Below, one piece after another: positions 22,922 through 36,100 of a stretch of 64,000 nucleotides of DNA; position 1 is the stretch's first letter; every line of letters begins with the position of its first letter. The stretch lies in contig NC_064034.1 of the NCBI RefSeq assembly GCF_932526225.1, forward strand, positions 1,784,001-1,848,000, in the 5' to 3' direction. Both the position numbers and the translations under genes were made by a program. Below the pieces are notes generated by a model that saw nothing but the letters and a program-made list of their open reading frames with translations, made no database searches and was not told the origin of the DNA. This DNA comes from Nematostella vectensis (taxonomy: Eukaryota; Cnidaria; Anthozoa; Actiniaria; Edwardsiidae).

Positions 22922-24131
22922 GGCTTAGACATACATACATACATATTTTTACATACATACATATTTATTAGCACCCTCTATTATACAGATATTACTTATT
23001 AAATAAGAAAAGAAGAAAAATAAATATAATTTTTATAATTGGGCACCAGCCGCATTAAGAAATAGCATAGCTAATCGAGCTTAAGCGGCTAGGTCAAGCG
23101 GAAAATTGCATGGGTACAACATGATACATCAATATAATATCAATACAAACAGAAACGAAAAACAAACGACAATAGATGCACGCACCAGAACAAAACACGC
23201 ACAAGCAAGGGGAGGTCGATTATAGGGATCATTTATATATAGGAGAGAATCTTAAGTTTGTAAATTACAACAATAATAGAGTTAGCTTTTGTAACGATCT
23301 AGAAGAGAGCTGATCATTAGTGTCTTGAAACTGGAGCGAGATTTAGATTTATAATCATCCTGAATATCGTTCCAGATTTTTACACCAAGAAAGCGAATGT
23401 TAAATTTGCCATAGTTTGTGCGTATCTTAGGCAGGTAATAAGTCTTCCTACTAGCAAGTCTTGTATTATATTGATGTATCCTGTTAATATTTGTGAAAAA
23501 TGATTTGAAGACAGATGGCAAATGATCTGAATGGAAGTCATACATAAACAGTGCATTGTTAAGATAGATTATGTCATGAAGTTTGAGGAGACTAAGTTGG
23601 TAGAATAATGGATTTGAAGGGGTTCTAAAATCAGAAAAAGTTAATATTCTAATTGCCCTTTTCTGAAGTATAAAAAGGGGCTTAAGAGTAGTTGCATAGG
23701 TGTTGCCCCAGGTCACAACTGAGTAAGTTAGAAATGGAAATAATAATGTATAGTAACGCATTTTTAGGACTGAAATATTTACATAATGTCTTATTTTTGA
23801 AAGAACACCAATGCAACGTTTAATCTTTTTAGCTATATGAAGTATCTGATATTTCCAGCTAAGATGGGAGTCAATATAGATGCCTAGATATTTGATGTAC
23901 TTCTCTTTCTTGATGCATTTGCCATTTATCTTAATACTTAGAGTATAATTAGAGATTTTCTGTGGTGGATGAAAAATGATGAAGTTTGTTTTATCGATAT
24001 TTAGAGAGAGCTTATTGGCAGCAAGCCAGTTAGAAACATGAAGAAGATTTTCGTTGATACAGGATTCCAGAGCAAGCAAACTACTGTTCGAGTAAAATAG
24101 GTTAGTGTCATCAGCAAAGATATGAAAATCT
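22922..24131 (-). mobile_element. LINE fragment, copy 2, further truncated
   Basis: Same insertion as at 2745-4120, so it predates the duplication. The reverse transcriptase frame ends at 23282; its upstream part is removed by the 1.37 kb deletion, which cuts just after the catalytic FADD region, leaving about 265 codons of the thumb and C-terminal part. The junction joins gaaaatc to gtggggagagag with a few extra bases (tttgt). Confidence 0.85.
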
Positions 24132-26200
24132 TTGTGGGGAGAGAGTTTTCTGATAAAAATTTAACCACCTCCGAAAGAACAAAAAGGGATTTTTTATGCC
24201 TCTGCAGTATCTCCACAGGACGTTTATTGTCGGATTTGGCTAATACCAGACTGATCTAGCTTATGATTTTGAGTTTTGTCTACAAATAGCACGTCTGAGA
24301 ACCAAAAGTGGACTTTCGGCCGTTGTGGGGTTTCGTTCGCACCCCCTGCATCCCCCCCTGGGTACGGGACTGGATTATGTGTCGCTCGTTTATTCCAGAG
24401 AACGTGAAACAAGGGACACATAAAGCTCTGCGAAAAAGAGCAAAACTAACCAAGGTAAGTGAAACCTAAAATCTGCGGACACTATGTATGTCTAAAAGAA
24501 AAAGAGCTGTAACTTGGTGTAACTCTTGATACCACGTAGCGTGTTTGGGCAAAGCTGAAAACACGGGGATGACTTTAAAATTAACACTGATTAACACTTA
24601 CATGGGGTTTAAGAAAACAAACATTGTTTATTGTTACTGAGTACAACAAGCTATTGTAATTACACGCACTACACATGATCAATGCGTGTCTTGGCCAGTC
24701 GGTGAAAGCAGGGCCTCCGGGCTTACCCTTATCGGTGTCCTCTACACAACGTCTTTATTAGTTTAATTAAATATGGTGATAACCCGCAGCAAAATACGGT
24801 TTTTTTAATTACTTTTGGTGGCCCTAGCCCTTGATAGTAAAAATGCTTTTATCTGATCAATTGCAAGTGTTACAAACAGTAAACATTCGCAAGTCAAGAT
24901 GAATTAAAACAGCTTTCTTTTTTATACTAAAGCTTTCTTATCTATTGCCAAAACATGGTGCTCTGAAGTAACATTGTTAACTTGTAAGTTTCAAACTTCG
25001 AAGAACCACGAGAGAGACTCTCAGCTTATAAGGTCTTTCTCTATTTAATCCCCAAATTACAACTGCTGGGAATATCTGAAGAACTCTGATTTTAATCAAC
25101 GGATGCAATTAACGCAGTAAATAAGAATTCATCGGAGTTTTTATCGTATATTGTTTGCTAAAGTTTCTTGTTCCTAAACAAAGGAGCTAATATGGTTAGC
25201 AAAAGTAGTACTTCGCCTATCAATTCAATCAGAGAAAAGCACTTGAGCACACGACGTCCTAAAAATGTTGCTTGGGGCTTTTAAAGAAACAGTCTTTATT
25301 TGACGAACAGCTAGAGACCACTCTTAATAAAACAGAAAAAAATTAAATAAGTAAAGAAGCCGATCTATGTATGCGAAAAAGCATTTTATAATCATACTCT
25401 ACACAACACCAAACGGCAAGGCTTTTGGGGACCCTGTCGCCCCTGTCTCCTTAACCTGTGTTGTTTGCCGCCACTGATTGATATTTATTTTGCTACGCTC
25501 CGTTCTGACCGACATTCAATATTCCTAGATAGCAAAGAAAAGGACTTGATAAAACGATAACAGCTTGACCACATAATTCACAGTTGTTAGAAATATGTTG
25601 AAACAGGGCACACAGGATCCATAGTCCAATGTTACTCGAATGTGTTATAAATCTCCAATGTTACTCGAATGTGTTATGAATTTCTCTTTTTCAAAGCTAA
25701 TTCCTCTTTGGATTTTGCATTTTTAGCTGAAGACACATAGATAATATTTTTAAAATCGTGTTCAATTTGAGCTAATAACGGTAGTGGCTGTCCGGAGGCT
25801 CTTTGAATTGTTTGTGTACATTTGAATTGAGCGGAAAATCGGATCTAGATGTCAAAATAAGATAAACAAGAATCACAGAACTTGTGGAAGCCATTGGATC
25901 TGCTTCCACCTGGAACGTGCAAATCGACAGGTGGCCAGGCTTGGTTTAAATTCAATTTAACGTAATTTGGATTGTCTAATTGCCGTTATAATTTAATTCT
26001 ATCGTCTCCAATGTGTGCTCTGTACTCTCAAGCAGAACGTTTGGCTATCAGATGGTGGCATTTACCATAACTCATTAAAGGCATGTATATTAAAATACTC
26101 TTGGAAAATCTAAATGTTGAAAATAATTTTGCTACAAACACACATACCTCACAAAAAATAATAATTAACGATCTCGTTGTGCACTTTATCCTTATCAACG
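24132..26200. other. Non-coding stretch, copy 2
   Basis: Corresponds to about 5325-7393 of copy 1. No gene is recognised. Confidence 0.55.
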
Positions 26201-26317
26201 AGGTTATACAAAACGCATATAGTTCACACGTTCAGCGTTAGGTTATACAAAACGCATATAGTTCACACGTTTAGCGTTAGGTTATACAAAACGCATATAG
26301 TTCACACGTTCAGCGTT
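26201..26317. repeat. Three 39-bp direct repeats, copy 2
   Basis: Identical arrangement to 7394-7510, upstream of the second LACTBL1-like gene. Confidence 0.9.
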
Positions 26318-26554
26318 AGGTGTCGGAGCTGTGTTGATTTTTATTCGCAGAATTAAAATTAATCAAACATGTTTGCTCTCTGCGTGCTATTGATTGTCTA
26401 TATCGTTTGTCATGTATAACGCGCAAAGGACATACTCTCTACCGTGCATCTATTTATCGAGCCGCCAATGTCTTTGGTACTACCTCTGTAAACACTTGGG
26501 GAATAGTTGGGTTGGCGTCCTTTAGAAGTGGGCGTCACAAACCTGTTAGCCTCG

Positions 26555-28366
26555 ATGAAAGAATACAAATGTGACAGCACTGAGATTCAGTGTGCATTCC
26601 AAGATTCCCACTCTGAGACGCCGACCGTTACGAGGGCTGAAGCTCCCCCAGGCCAAACAGTCAAACCTCACGAAAAGAGCAAAAGCCAAGCTATCGATCA
26701 AGACATGGCAAACAACAAGGTTAGCGCCGAAAACCTCGTCCCTGAACCTGGATTTCTTCAGGAGCGGAGGGGTAAAAGAATTTGGCAGATTATTAGCATG
26801 GTTATTTTGGTCTTTGCTGTTGTTATGCTTGCTTTATTCATTTGGCAGTTGTCAAAACAGTCCGCCAAGAGCCCAGTATCGGAGAGAACCCAAGGCAATG
26901 ATGACAGCGTTTGGCCTGCCATTAAGAAGTGTCCAATTCTCCCACCACTAGTATCGCTACCCCGAGACCTACCGAAAGATTTGAATCAGTCACTTGTAAG
27001 AATTGAAGACTACTTGAAAAAGCTTGTGAATCCGCAGAGTCAGCTCCCTGCAATCTCTGCAACTATTTACTACAAAGACAAGGTTCTATGGATTGGACAC
27101 TACGGGACAAAAATTGCGGAAAATAAAACCCCTCCGAATGATGATACTCGGTACCGGATCGGTAGCATAACCAAAGTTTTTCCCGTGATAATGTTATATA
27201 AAATGTACCAAGATGGATTGATCGATTCATTAGACGACCCACTGAGTAAATATGCCCCCGATTTCCATATGAATAACCCATTCACGGAAGAGAATATAAC
27301 TTTACGACAAATAGCTAACCAGTTATCCGGGCTCCCTCGCGAGGCCCCCTGCGGCGCGTGCTTAAATGAAACGACTTCCAGTAAGCAGCTCGCCCTGCTT
27401 CGTAACCGAAGCCTTGTGGTTGAGCCAGGGACAGTGCCGTCCTACAGCAACCTCGGATATGCTCTGCTAGGAAGGTTGCTGACGGAGATGCCAAAAGTAA
27501 ACATGACCTTCGAGGATTGGACTCGGAACAAAATTTTAATCCCTCTGGGATTAAACAACACGGGGTTCCGCATCGACAAAGAGGTTGAGCAGGATATGGC
27601 GCCTTCTTACAACTCCTTGGGGAATCGCGTGCCCTTCATGGACATTAAATGGCTAGCCCCTGCTGGACAAATGTACTCGAGCCCGCGGGATATGGCTTTG
27701 TTCGGGATGTATCTGAACGCAGCAAAGAAACAATCAGTTCTGCAAACGAAGTACTTGAGGGAGATCTTATCACCGTCGGACATAGCGCCTGATGGGCAGA
27801 CTTTGTGGGGAAGTCCGTGGGAGATGATCTTTCATAAGAATTTCCTCGTCCGAGGCAAGGGGGGTACAATTGACAGCTATTCGGCTATGGTGAGCGTTGT
27901 CCCTGAAATCCAGCTCGGCTTTAATGTGTTCATTAATGCTGCATACCATTTCAAGGAAGGCGCCCTCATCGCTAATACTATTTTGGATTATGTATACAGA
28001 GAATTTTTACCCGTGTTTAACAGAACATTATTCGAAGTAGGCGGCAGGTTAAAGTTCAATAACGCAACGATGTATATCGGTACTTACAACATTACAAAGA
28101 CAAGCGAACTTACTGGAGAAATTGAATCAAAGTACCAAGCGACAATCGACGATCACAACTACACCTTACTTTATACTGAAAATAACAAGAAAACATTCTT
28201 ATATGACACTGAAGTCCCTTTACTTCTAAGAGCAGCTAAAGATACAAGCAGCTGTCTAGAATCACAACTCGGCAATCGTGCTCAGTTTTATTTTTCGCCC
28301 GCTGTTGAAGGTGTGTCTCCCGGATTTTTAGTGCCGGGATGGGGCATCACTGGGGTACGGGTGTAG
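26555..28366 (+). CDS. LACTBL1: LACTBL1-like membrane-anchored serine beta-lactamase-fold protein, copy 2
   Basis: 603 aa from ATG 26555. The predicted protein appears identical to that of copy 1, including the transmembrane segment (77-98), SITK (204-207), YSN (297-299) and KGG (435-437). Identity over 603 codons, together with silent-site identity as far as read by eye, means the two copies have had almost no time to diverge. The three 39-bp repeats upstream and the 59-bp minisatellite at the 3' end are also retained, so if the duplication is real both copies carry the same flanks. Confidence 0.85.
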   Translation: MKEYKCDSTEIQCAFQDSHSETPTVTRAEAPPGQTVKPHEKSKSQAIDQDMANNKVSAENLVPEPGFLQERRGKRIWQIISMVILVFAVVMLALFIWQLSKQSAKSPVSERTQGNDDSVWPAIKKCPILPPLVSLPRDLPKDLNQSLVRIEDYLKKLVNPQSQLPAISATIYYKDKVLWIGHYGTKIAENKTPPNDDTRYRIGSITKVFPVIMLYKMYQDGLIDSLDDPLSKYAPDFHMNNPFTEENITLRQIANQLSGLPREAPCGACLNETTSSKQLALLRNRSLVVEPGTVPSYSNLGYALLGRLLTEMPKVNMTFEDWTRNKILIPLGLNNTGFRIDKEVEQDMAPSYNSLGNRVPFMDIKWLAPAGQMYSSPRDMALFGMYLNAAKKQSVLQTKYLREILSPSDIAPDGQTLWGSPWEMIFHKNFLVRGKGGTIDSYSAMVSVVPEIQLGFNVFINAAYHFKEGALIANTILDYVYREFLPVFNRTLFEVGGRLKFNNATMYIGTYNITKTSELTGEIESKYQATIDDHNYTLLYTENNKKTFLYDTEVPLLLRAAKDTSSCLESQLGNRAQFYFSPAVEGVSPGFLVPGWGITGVRV

Positions 28367-28607
28367 GAGGTAGTCTCCCGGGGTTTCCTTGCCTGGATGG
28401 GGGATCAGGGGGGAACGGGTGTAGATGGTGGGTCTTCCGGGTTTTCAGTGCCGGGGTGGAGCATTGCTGGGGTACGGGTGTAGGGGGTAGTCTCCCGGGT
28501 TTTCCTTGACGGGATGGGGGATCAGATAAGTACGAGTGTAGGAGGTAGACTACTGGGTTTTCAGTGCCGGGGTGGGGGATCAGGGGGGTATGGGTGTAGA
28601 TCTTGAT
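28313..28607. repeat. 59-bp minisatellite at the LACTBL1-like 3' end, copy 2
   Basis: Five units, same as at 9506-9800, with the first encoding the C-terminus and stop. Confidence 0.85.
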
Positions 28608-30384
28608 CTCCAGCACCTTTTGGAGCGGATAGTAGAAATGGGCATGGAACTGACAGAAAGTTATAGGGCGGAGAGAATACGTAGTTGGGTAAATTATGCG
28701 CTGGCTTATCGAGCACGTGTCAGGGCATGGTAAAGGGTGTACAGCATTGATTTATATCAGTTATCACGTCAAAATCTTCAATTATTACGCCGTTACAGAT
28801 TAGAGATATCGTATTCACATAAAATATACTATCTAATCATCAGTGATTTGCGTGGTCTACTATTTCCGGTGTAAGCGCGACCCCCTCTTGGCCGTCAAAA
28901 AGTGGGTCATGTCTTATTGGGGATATTCTCAAATACTATCCTATTTTCATAGTATACCTACTGCGCACTACATCCCCCCCCCTACCCCTCTCGGTACACC
29001 CATGGTCCTTTTTGCACGAAGCATATAAGCGAGCCCCAGCAATATTTACTAACAACTATATTTTGGACATTCACTTCCTAAAATGACGAGCTATGCAAAG
29101 CAAGCAACCTAAAAATATACATAAAGTAAAAATAAATACCTCCCCAGGAGACTCAACAATGTACTCGCAAAAGACGCAACAACCAAGTACGAATAATATT
29201 TGAGATTTTCAAGATTTTATTTTATTAGTAGAATGAACGCCTAATTCTAACTCCACATGTCTACTTCAAACCAAGAATCGCAAACCGCAAAAGCGCACAG
29301 GAAAACGCACAGAAACCGCTTAGAAAAACTTAAAAAACCGTCAAAACAAGTAAACAACCGTAAACCGCGCAGTCTATAAAAAACGCAATACCGCGGACAA
29401 GAATCGTGCAGTTTTTCAAAATAAGGAATATATTAGTTTCCTTATATGGAAGTGACCGCGTTTGGCAAAAACGACAATTTTTGGCTGAATTTTCTTGATA
29501 CGGAAAAACTGCGCCAGATTTAAGTCTTTCATTACTATAACGTCCTGAGACGCCCGTAAAATATAGCCCAACTTCAAAACGTCAGAAATGCAAACTGAAC
29601 ATCACCAGACCCGGATACTCATGGATTCGTCCAAGGCATAGACGACCTTCAAAAGCAGATCCAAGCAATGTGATAGAATTGACTCCATTTCAAAATATTA
29701 ACTTTGATTTCTGACCAATTCGTAAACGAATGCTTAAACTCAGAAACATTTCATGCCAAAAAAGACACGAAATTCCGAACTACAAATAAAGACAAGCAAA
29801 CACAGATCAAGTCACAAATAGATACCTTTATTGCGCTCAGTCAGGTCCAATTTTACAGCCATCAGCCACAATAATCAATGCTAAAACCTCCATTAGAAGC
29901 GAGTCTACATGTTTCGGCTAAAATGCATGCCTGCACTGCATCATGGGAGTCTTAGAAACGCCTTCACAGAGAGGCGGGCAACCCCCCCCCCCCCCCATAA
30001 TTATACCAGTTTTTTTGCCCCAAAGCCAAACAAAACATTTCCAGGTCCAAGGAACCCAGGAAAAGCCTGAAAACAATTTTTGAATAAGTTTGGGTAGCAA
30101 AGATGTGCCACATTGGAGAGTATGAGGCCATTTACTAGAAAATTCTCACTCGGTGAAACCCAAACAAGGAATTATTTATCCCATTGAATCAACCTCAGCG
30201 TGCAAACATCCATAAGCACAGCATTAATTATACACAAATAGACTTCATTATCTATTAACTATAGATAGACTTCATGTCCTAAGGCACTCTCCAGTTGTGA
30301 AAAGCTGTAATTTTTAAGCAAATTAAAAGTAAAACTGTGGTATGGTAAGCAACAATGTCGTCGCTAGATTGAAAAGACACCGCA
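28608..30384. other. Non-coding stretch, copy 2
   Basis: Counterpart of 9801-11578. No gene is recognised. Confidence 0.55.
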
Positions 30385-31231
30385 GTGCATTGTTGGAAAC
30401 TTCAAGGCGTACCGTCTTGGGTCAGCGGTAGTAACTTTTTTGGTAGTGTTGGACTTGAAACTGGAAAGCTATTTCCAGTTCTTTTGCTGAATAAACTAGT
30501 GGAGGATGGGCATATGTTGCCCCCCCTCAAATCCAAGACCAAATATCGTGACCCCCCTAGACCGGGCGCCCAAAAATTTGCACCACCCCTAAAGCACCTT
30601 CCATGTTAAAGTGGGAAACCTTGCGTGACATGATGCTGGTGGATTATGTGACACGGGATTATCATTGCATGTGGGGGTATGTTTGGGAGATGCGTTTTGT
30701 TGATGGTCTGGTAGTGAGAGGAAAAGGTGGTAATTTAGATACATATGCCACACACTTTGCTGTTGTACCGGAACTACAACTAGGTGTCAACATTTTATTC
30801 AACATGGACATAGCATTTACCACTCAGCAATTAACATCTTCCTCTCAGACTATGTGCACAAAAATCTTATTTCTCCTCTCACTGAAGCCTTGTTGATCTT
30901 CAAAAGAAAGCCAAGTTTCCTATTGATCCTACACCCTTCCTAGGAACCTATAATGTCACTCAACATATTAGCCATATGGGTAATACTCAACATATTAGAA
31001 GACAAAGACAAACTCCATCAAAAACCAACCCAGCAGCTGGCCTGACTCGACTTATGCTGGCCACCCGCTGATGCTCCACGCGCACATGACAACGATGGGG
31101 GGAGGGGTGCGTTTGCTTCAACACGCAGCATCACGTGATGCGATCATGGTGTTTTCCCCACCAGGAAAGGATGGTAGGTCATTCAAGTTCACAGTAAAAG
31201 CTTCAATGACTGAAGGATATAGAATAGCCTA
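30385..31231 (+). pseudogene. Decayed LACTBL1-like paralogue, copy 2
   Basis: Same lesions as at 11579-12426: lost SxxK serine, internal deletion, frameshift after the KGG region and a detached C-terminal segment ending in a stop. A few substitutions distinguish the copies (for example A to P in GHMLAPL). The shared lesions show that decay preceded the segmental duplication. Confidence 0.85.
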
Positions 31232-31296
31232 AAATGTACTCAAATTTTTGTTCATAATGTTTGTATTTATGTACGGTCTTGATGAAAGGTGCTTAT

Positions 31297-31485
31297 ACAC
31301 CTATTTCAAATAAGGTTGCACTCTGTGTATCGTAACCCGCAGTGCTTCATGGGTACAAAGTGAATAAGCAAATAACATTCACATAGCCTTCAGATAGAAG
31401 GATTCAGCCGTTTATACGCTACCCATGAACCACCGCGGGTTACGACACACAGATTCTCGAGTGCAACCTTATTTGAAATAGGTTT
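31297..31485. mobile_element. MITE-like element, copy 2
   Basis: Same element as at 12491-12681, with the same flanking TTATA on both sides. Confidence 0.75.
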
Positions 31486-33100
31486 ATATGATCAGTGGTT
31501 GATAGAAAAGAATTTTATGACAGGATTATTGGACCGGACACTGTTACGAATTTGGTGTATTATATGTAGCATAGTCTAATCCAATGTAATAATTTATTTT
31601 TTATCGATCGAAAAGCTGATCTATATACTTATAATATCATCGATAAGTGATTATTAGAGAATGATAATTGGCACTATTGAACATAATGTGAAAGAGAGAA
31701 ATGTGAAAGAGAGAAATCCAGGACCCTCATGCACAAATGGAATGTACAGATACCATTATGACTATTCACAATGAAACCCAATATTACACAAAATACACAA
31801 AATTAAATACACAAAATTATAAATATATTAGTAAATATATTTATAATTATTCAAAATATTGACCAAAATGATTATTAGATTAAATTTGATAATATTACAG
31901 AAATGTTGTTAGTGGGTGGGACTGGGGGAGGGACCTTAGATGATTTATTGTTGTTAAGGCTTGGAATTTTTATAAAAGGTAATTCAGAATTTCTAATTTA
32001 AATAAATATGAATTATTAAGAGCTTTTGAGTCAATGTCCAGCTCTCCCGAATGAACTTAAAGTATTGTGTTTTCAGGGACTTTTAACTACAACGCATTAA
32101 AAATCCCCCGTTGGGTGTTGTTTTATTGTTTTGAATTACATGCCTATATGTTTTTCTATGTTAAAACATACGACAACTGGTACACACGTATATACTCCTA
32201 TACCCTCTGTCCTGTCATTTTGCAGAATATACAAGATAACAGGATACTGACGAGGTGATCCCGATCCCAGGACTATAAAACAATTATCCTTTTCCAAAAT
32301 TAGGGGAAATCGTAAAGCCTGATCGCATGTAAATCTTGTGATCCCGTACTTGTAAGGGCATATGATCTTGATCTTGATCCCTAAATAATTTAGATCCCTG
32401 ATCCCAAAAATAAAGCTGATTTTTGATCCCATAGACCTCGTAACTACCCTGAGATAAACGCTTTCTGCGATTCAGAAGAGCGCTGTTCAAGAAGGGTGTG
32501 TAGAGAGGAGAGGGACTCACTGAGAAATACCCGCGGCTTGAAAGGTGACTAGAGAAAACCGGCTCAAAACAGTCATTTTTTCAACTTACTTGCATAATGG
32601 ATAGTGTATGGTGGGAAATTTAATAGGCATTTAAATAAGTAAAAAAAGGATATATGCTTAATGTATTGTTATAATTGTGAATATTAAAACTCAAACAAAA
32701 TAGCTGACGCCATAAATTGGACCTTCAATGAAGGATGTATACGCTGCAAACAGCCCTTACAATTTTTATCAAACGTTGTATTTACCTTCCTGTATTTGTC
32801 TTTAAGGTTGCCCGATAAAAAGAGTTATTTCAATATAGAAAACCTTTTAATTTTAGACAAATACCTTTTGTTACCATTTCACAACAAGGGCAAAAGCAAG
32901 AACTGCTGTGTACATAAGTGAACATTCATCCGAAAGAACACGCGAAACACGTATTCGGACGTATAATGGCCACCTTTGTGTGATAGTCAATACCAGTTTA
33001 CTTATGACATGTTTTGTAAAAAGGTCTTTATTGCAAGAGGACTTATTTCAGAGTTATCTGCAAGCTGATCACAGTCGTGAAACCTTTGGCTGGAGAAAAG
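31486..33100. other. Non-coding stretch, copy 2, with extra 0.5 kb
   Basis: AT-rich. Contains about 490 bases (31895-32385) absent from copy 1, rich in gatccc motifs, ending with taaataatttagatccctg, which is the joining point in copy 1. No gene is recognised in the extra segment. Confidence 0.5.
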
Positions 33101-36100
33101 ATGGTATTACTAACGCTGTCCGCGCTATGCTTCCTGAGTAGTGTGTCAGGTAATGTTTTCCACCAGAACACTTACACATCAATACTGTTTTACATTGCAA
33201 AGAGGGTATCACGTCGTTTCGTCCATACCCAGTTTGTCCACAAGCGAGTCGTTCGTCCACATATAGTTTTTACAAAACTCTAGCCTCAAAGAATAGGTGT
33301 TTCATATTATATATAAAAAAAACTTCTATGTCCTATGTATCAGTTGTTCCGATACTTGAGATATATGAACGGCTTATTCGGTACTTTTTGGTTGATTAAC
33401 AAGAAAGCCTTTACCGACACAAAATTGCCATTTATTTCTTCAATACTTCACAAACCCCTAGCACGAAATTTAATTATTGCAAACAGCATATTATATTATG
33501 AACCATAACGTTACACTGTTTTATTGAAGCTTTATCTTTTCAAGTTTTATCTCCTCTAAAATATTCAGCCAGCGCCTCTGGATCAGTAAGGATCTTAGAG
33601 ATTATACCTACCTCGAGTGGGTGTATTTGAAACAAATATCCTCCTTTTGATGAAGTGGAAGAGGTTCAGTGAAAACTCTTCATTCGAAAGGGCGTGGTGT
33701 TATTTAACTATGTCGCATAGTTATACTGTTTTTCACATAAATATTTCTCTTAGTCTTTTAAGAGGCCATTCTCACATCACATAAATCTACACGTACAATC
33801 AAAATACGGCCGGTTTCCACACATTTTGAAACTCAAATAGGATTTTATTTCTTTTTTCTCATATGACCTTATCTACGCGCTATATGGATGCACTTTTTTA
33901 TTACACTGCGGATGGTTAATGCTTATCTAAAAGCTAAATGCACATTTGTATATTTTAGAATGACATCTGTAGAGTCTTGATTTTTTGACCACGTATTCTA
34001 AACCACACCCTATTGCAATGTCAATATATAACCCCTCCCTTAGATATTTCATACAAAAAGCATATCAATCAATGGATAATGTTTACCTAAATGGTCTACA
34101 AGAGCTACGGACGAGTGCGTGGGATACCTGTGATAATCAAAACTGTTATGGTCCAGGCTTTTTCAAGATGGCGGCGGGGAAAAAGGGAGTAAATTCGAGT
34201 TCCTGCAAGTTTACATAGAAATTATCGACCTTCACTTTTCTAGCAATACAAAACGAAAAAGTTTTTTAGTCTTGAAAATGGTTGTTTGATATGTACGATA
34301 TAAAAAACCCATTGACTCAACTTGTCCCTATTTGACCACGTGTCCCACATGTCCCTAGCTACGGCCTTGACTGACTGCCAGAAGCTCAATGCTCAATCAA
34401 GCGGTCTCATTGGCTCGTACACCCCGCAGTGTTCGGCTGATGGCAGCTTTGAGTCAATGCAGTGCTGGGCTTCTACCGGCTACTGCTGGTGCGTGGACCA
34501 GAATGGCGCTGAGCTTGTCGGGACGAAAGTAAGAGGGAAAGCGGACTGCTCCGTGAAGGGTAAGATGTATTTATCGGGCTCTTAATATCAGGCGTTTAGG
34601 GCGGGCTACCTGTGCAGGCGCGTACCTCTGGGGAGAAGGGAGAGGGGGAAGGGGGGGTGTATACCACCCAGTGGACAGCCAACAAAATGGGTCATTTCTC
34701 AGTCAAATATTATGCTTTTTAATATGATATCTATAACCACGCACCCCACCCTGCCCCATCCCGCGCTTGAAAAAATAGTTAAAGATAAGACCTGAAGGTG
34801 AAATATTAAGTTCTTTTGCCTTTCCCAATTCCTTTCTTTCATTGTAGCTGTATCGCCATTTAAACCCTGTTAAACTCCCCACCCACACACCTTTGTGACG
34901 GCTTAAAAGCATAGCGTATATCATGATTGCGCATGCAAAGTTACACCCAAACTTATATCCAGACCATCTAACTCAGTTCCTTAATAAAAAAAACATACCG
35001 AATCCGCTCCGGTTGGTGATGTTTATCGATATAACCCGGATCCCGTTTCGTCAAGGCAAGCTATCGACGTGCCAAATCATGCAATCCATCATCGTGAACC
35101 TCCCTGGCTGGTGCGGCCCGCCCAGATGCAAAGATGATGGTAGTTTCGAGGAGACGCAGTGCTGTGCTAGTACGGGGGAGTGTTACTGTGTGGACAGGGA
35201 TGGCACGGAACTGGAGGGAACCAGGCAGAAAGGACAGCCTGACTGCGAGGGTAAGACGCAGAGGGTACCAACTCTGTTGGTAGGGTCAGACCTAGTTGTT
35301 ATTAGGTATGTGAGGGTAAGATGCAGAGGGGACCATACTCTGTTGGTAGGGTCAGACCTAGTTGTTGTTAGGTATGTGAGGGTAAGATGCAGAGGGTACC
35401 AACTCTGTTGGTAGGGTCAGACCTAGTTGTTGTTAGATATGTGAGGGTAAGACGCAGAGGGTACCAACTCTGTTGGTAGGGTCAGACCTAGTTGTTGTTA
35501 GGTATGTGAGGGTAAGATGCAGAGGGTACCAACTCTGTTGGTAGGGTCAGACCTAGTTGTTGTTAGGTATGTGAGGGTAAGACGCAGAGGGTACCAACTC
35601 TGTTGGTAGGGTCAGACCTAGTTGTTGTTAGGTATGTGAGGGTAAGACGCAGAGGGTACCAACTCTGTTGGTAGGGTCAGACCTAGTTGTTGTTAGATAT
35701 GTGAGGGTAAGATGCAGAGGGTACCAACTCTGTTGGTAGGGTCAGACCTAGTTGTTGTTAGGTATGTGAGGGTAAGACGCAGAGGGTACCAACTCTGTTG
35801 GTAGGGTCAGACCTAGTTGTTGTTAGGTATGTGAGGGTAAGATGCAGAGGGGACCATACTCTGTTGGTAGGGTCAGACCTAGTTGTTATTAGGTATGTGA
35901 GGGTAAGATGCAGAGGGTACCAACTCTGTTGGTAGGGTCAGACCTAGTTGTTGTTAGGTATGTGAGGGTAAGACGCAGAGGGTACCAACTCTGTTGGTAG
36001 GGTCAGACCTAGTTGTTGTTAGGTATGTGAGGGTAAGATGCAGAGGGTACCATACTCTGTTGGTAGGGTCAGACCTAGTTGTTGTTAGGTATGTGAGGGT

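Larger units (their letters stand above)
20159..33277. repeat. Segmental duplication, copy 2
   Basis: Near-identical counterpart of 1-13934. Differences seen include loss of about 1.37 kb corresponding to 3950-5325 of copy 1 (junction near 24131), a gain of about 0.5 kb at 31895-32385, homopolymer length changes and scattered substitutions. To the right it continues without a break into the thyroglobulin exons, so this copy keeps the native context of the inhibitor gene. Confidence 0.95.
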
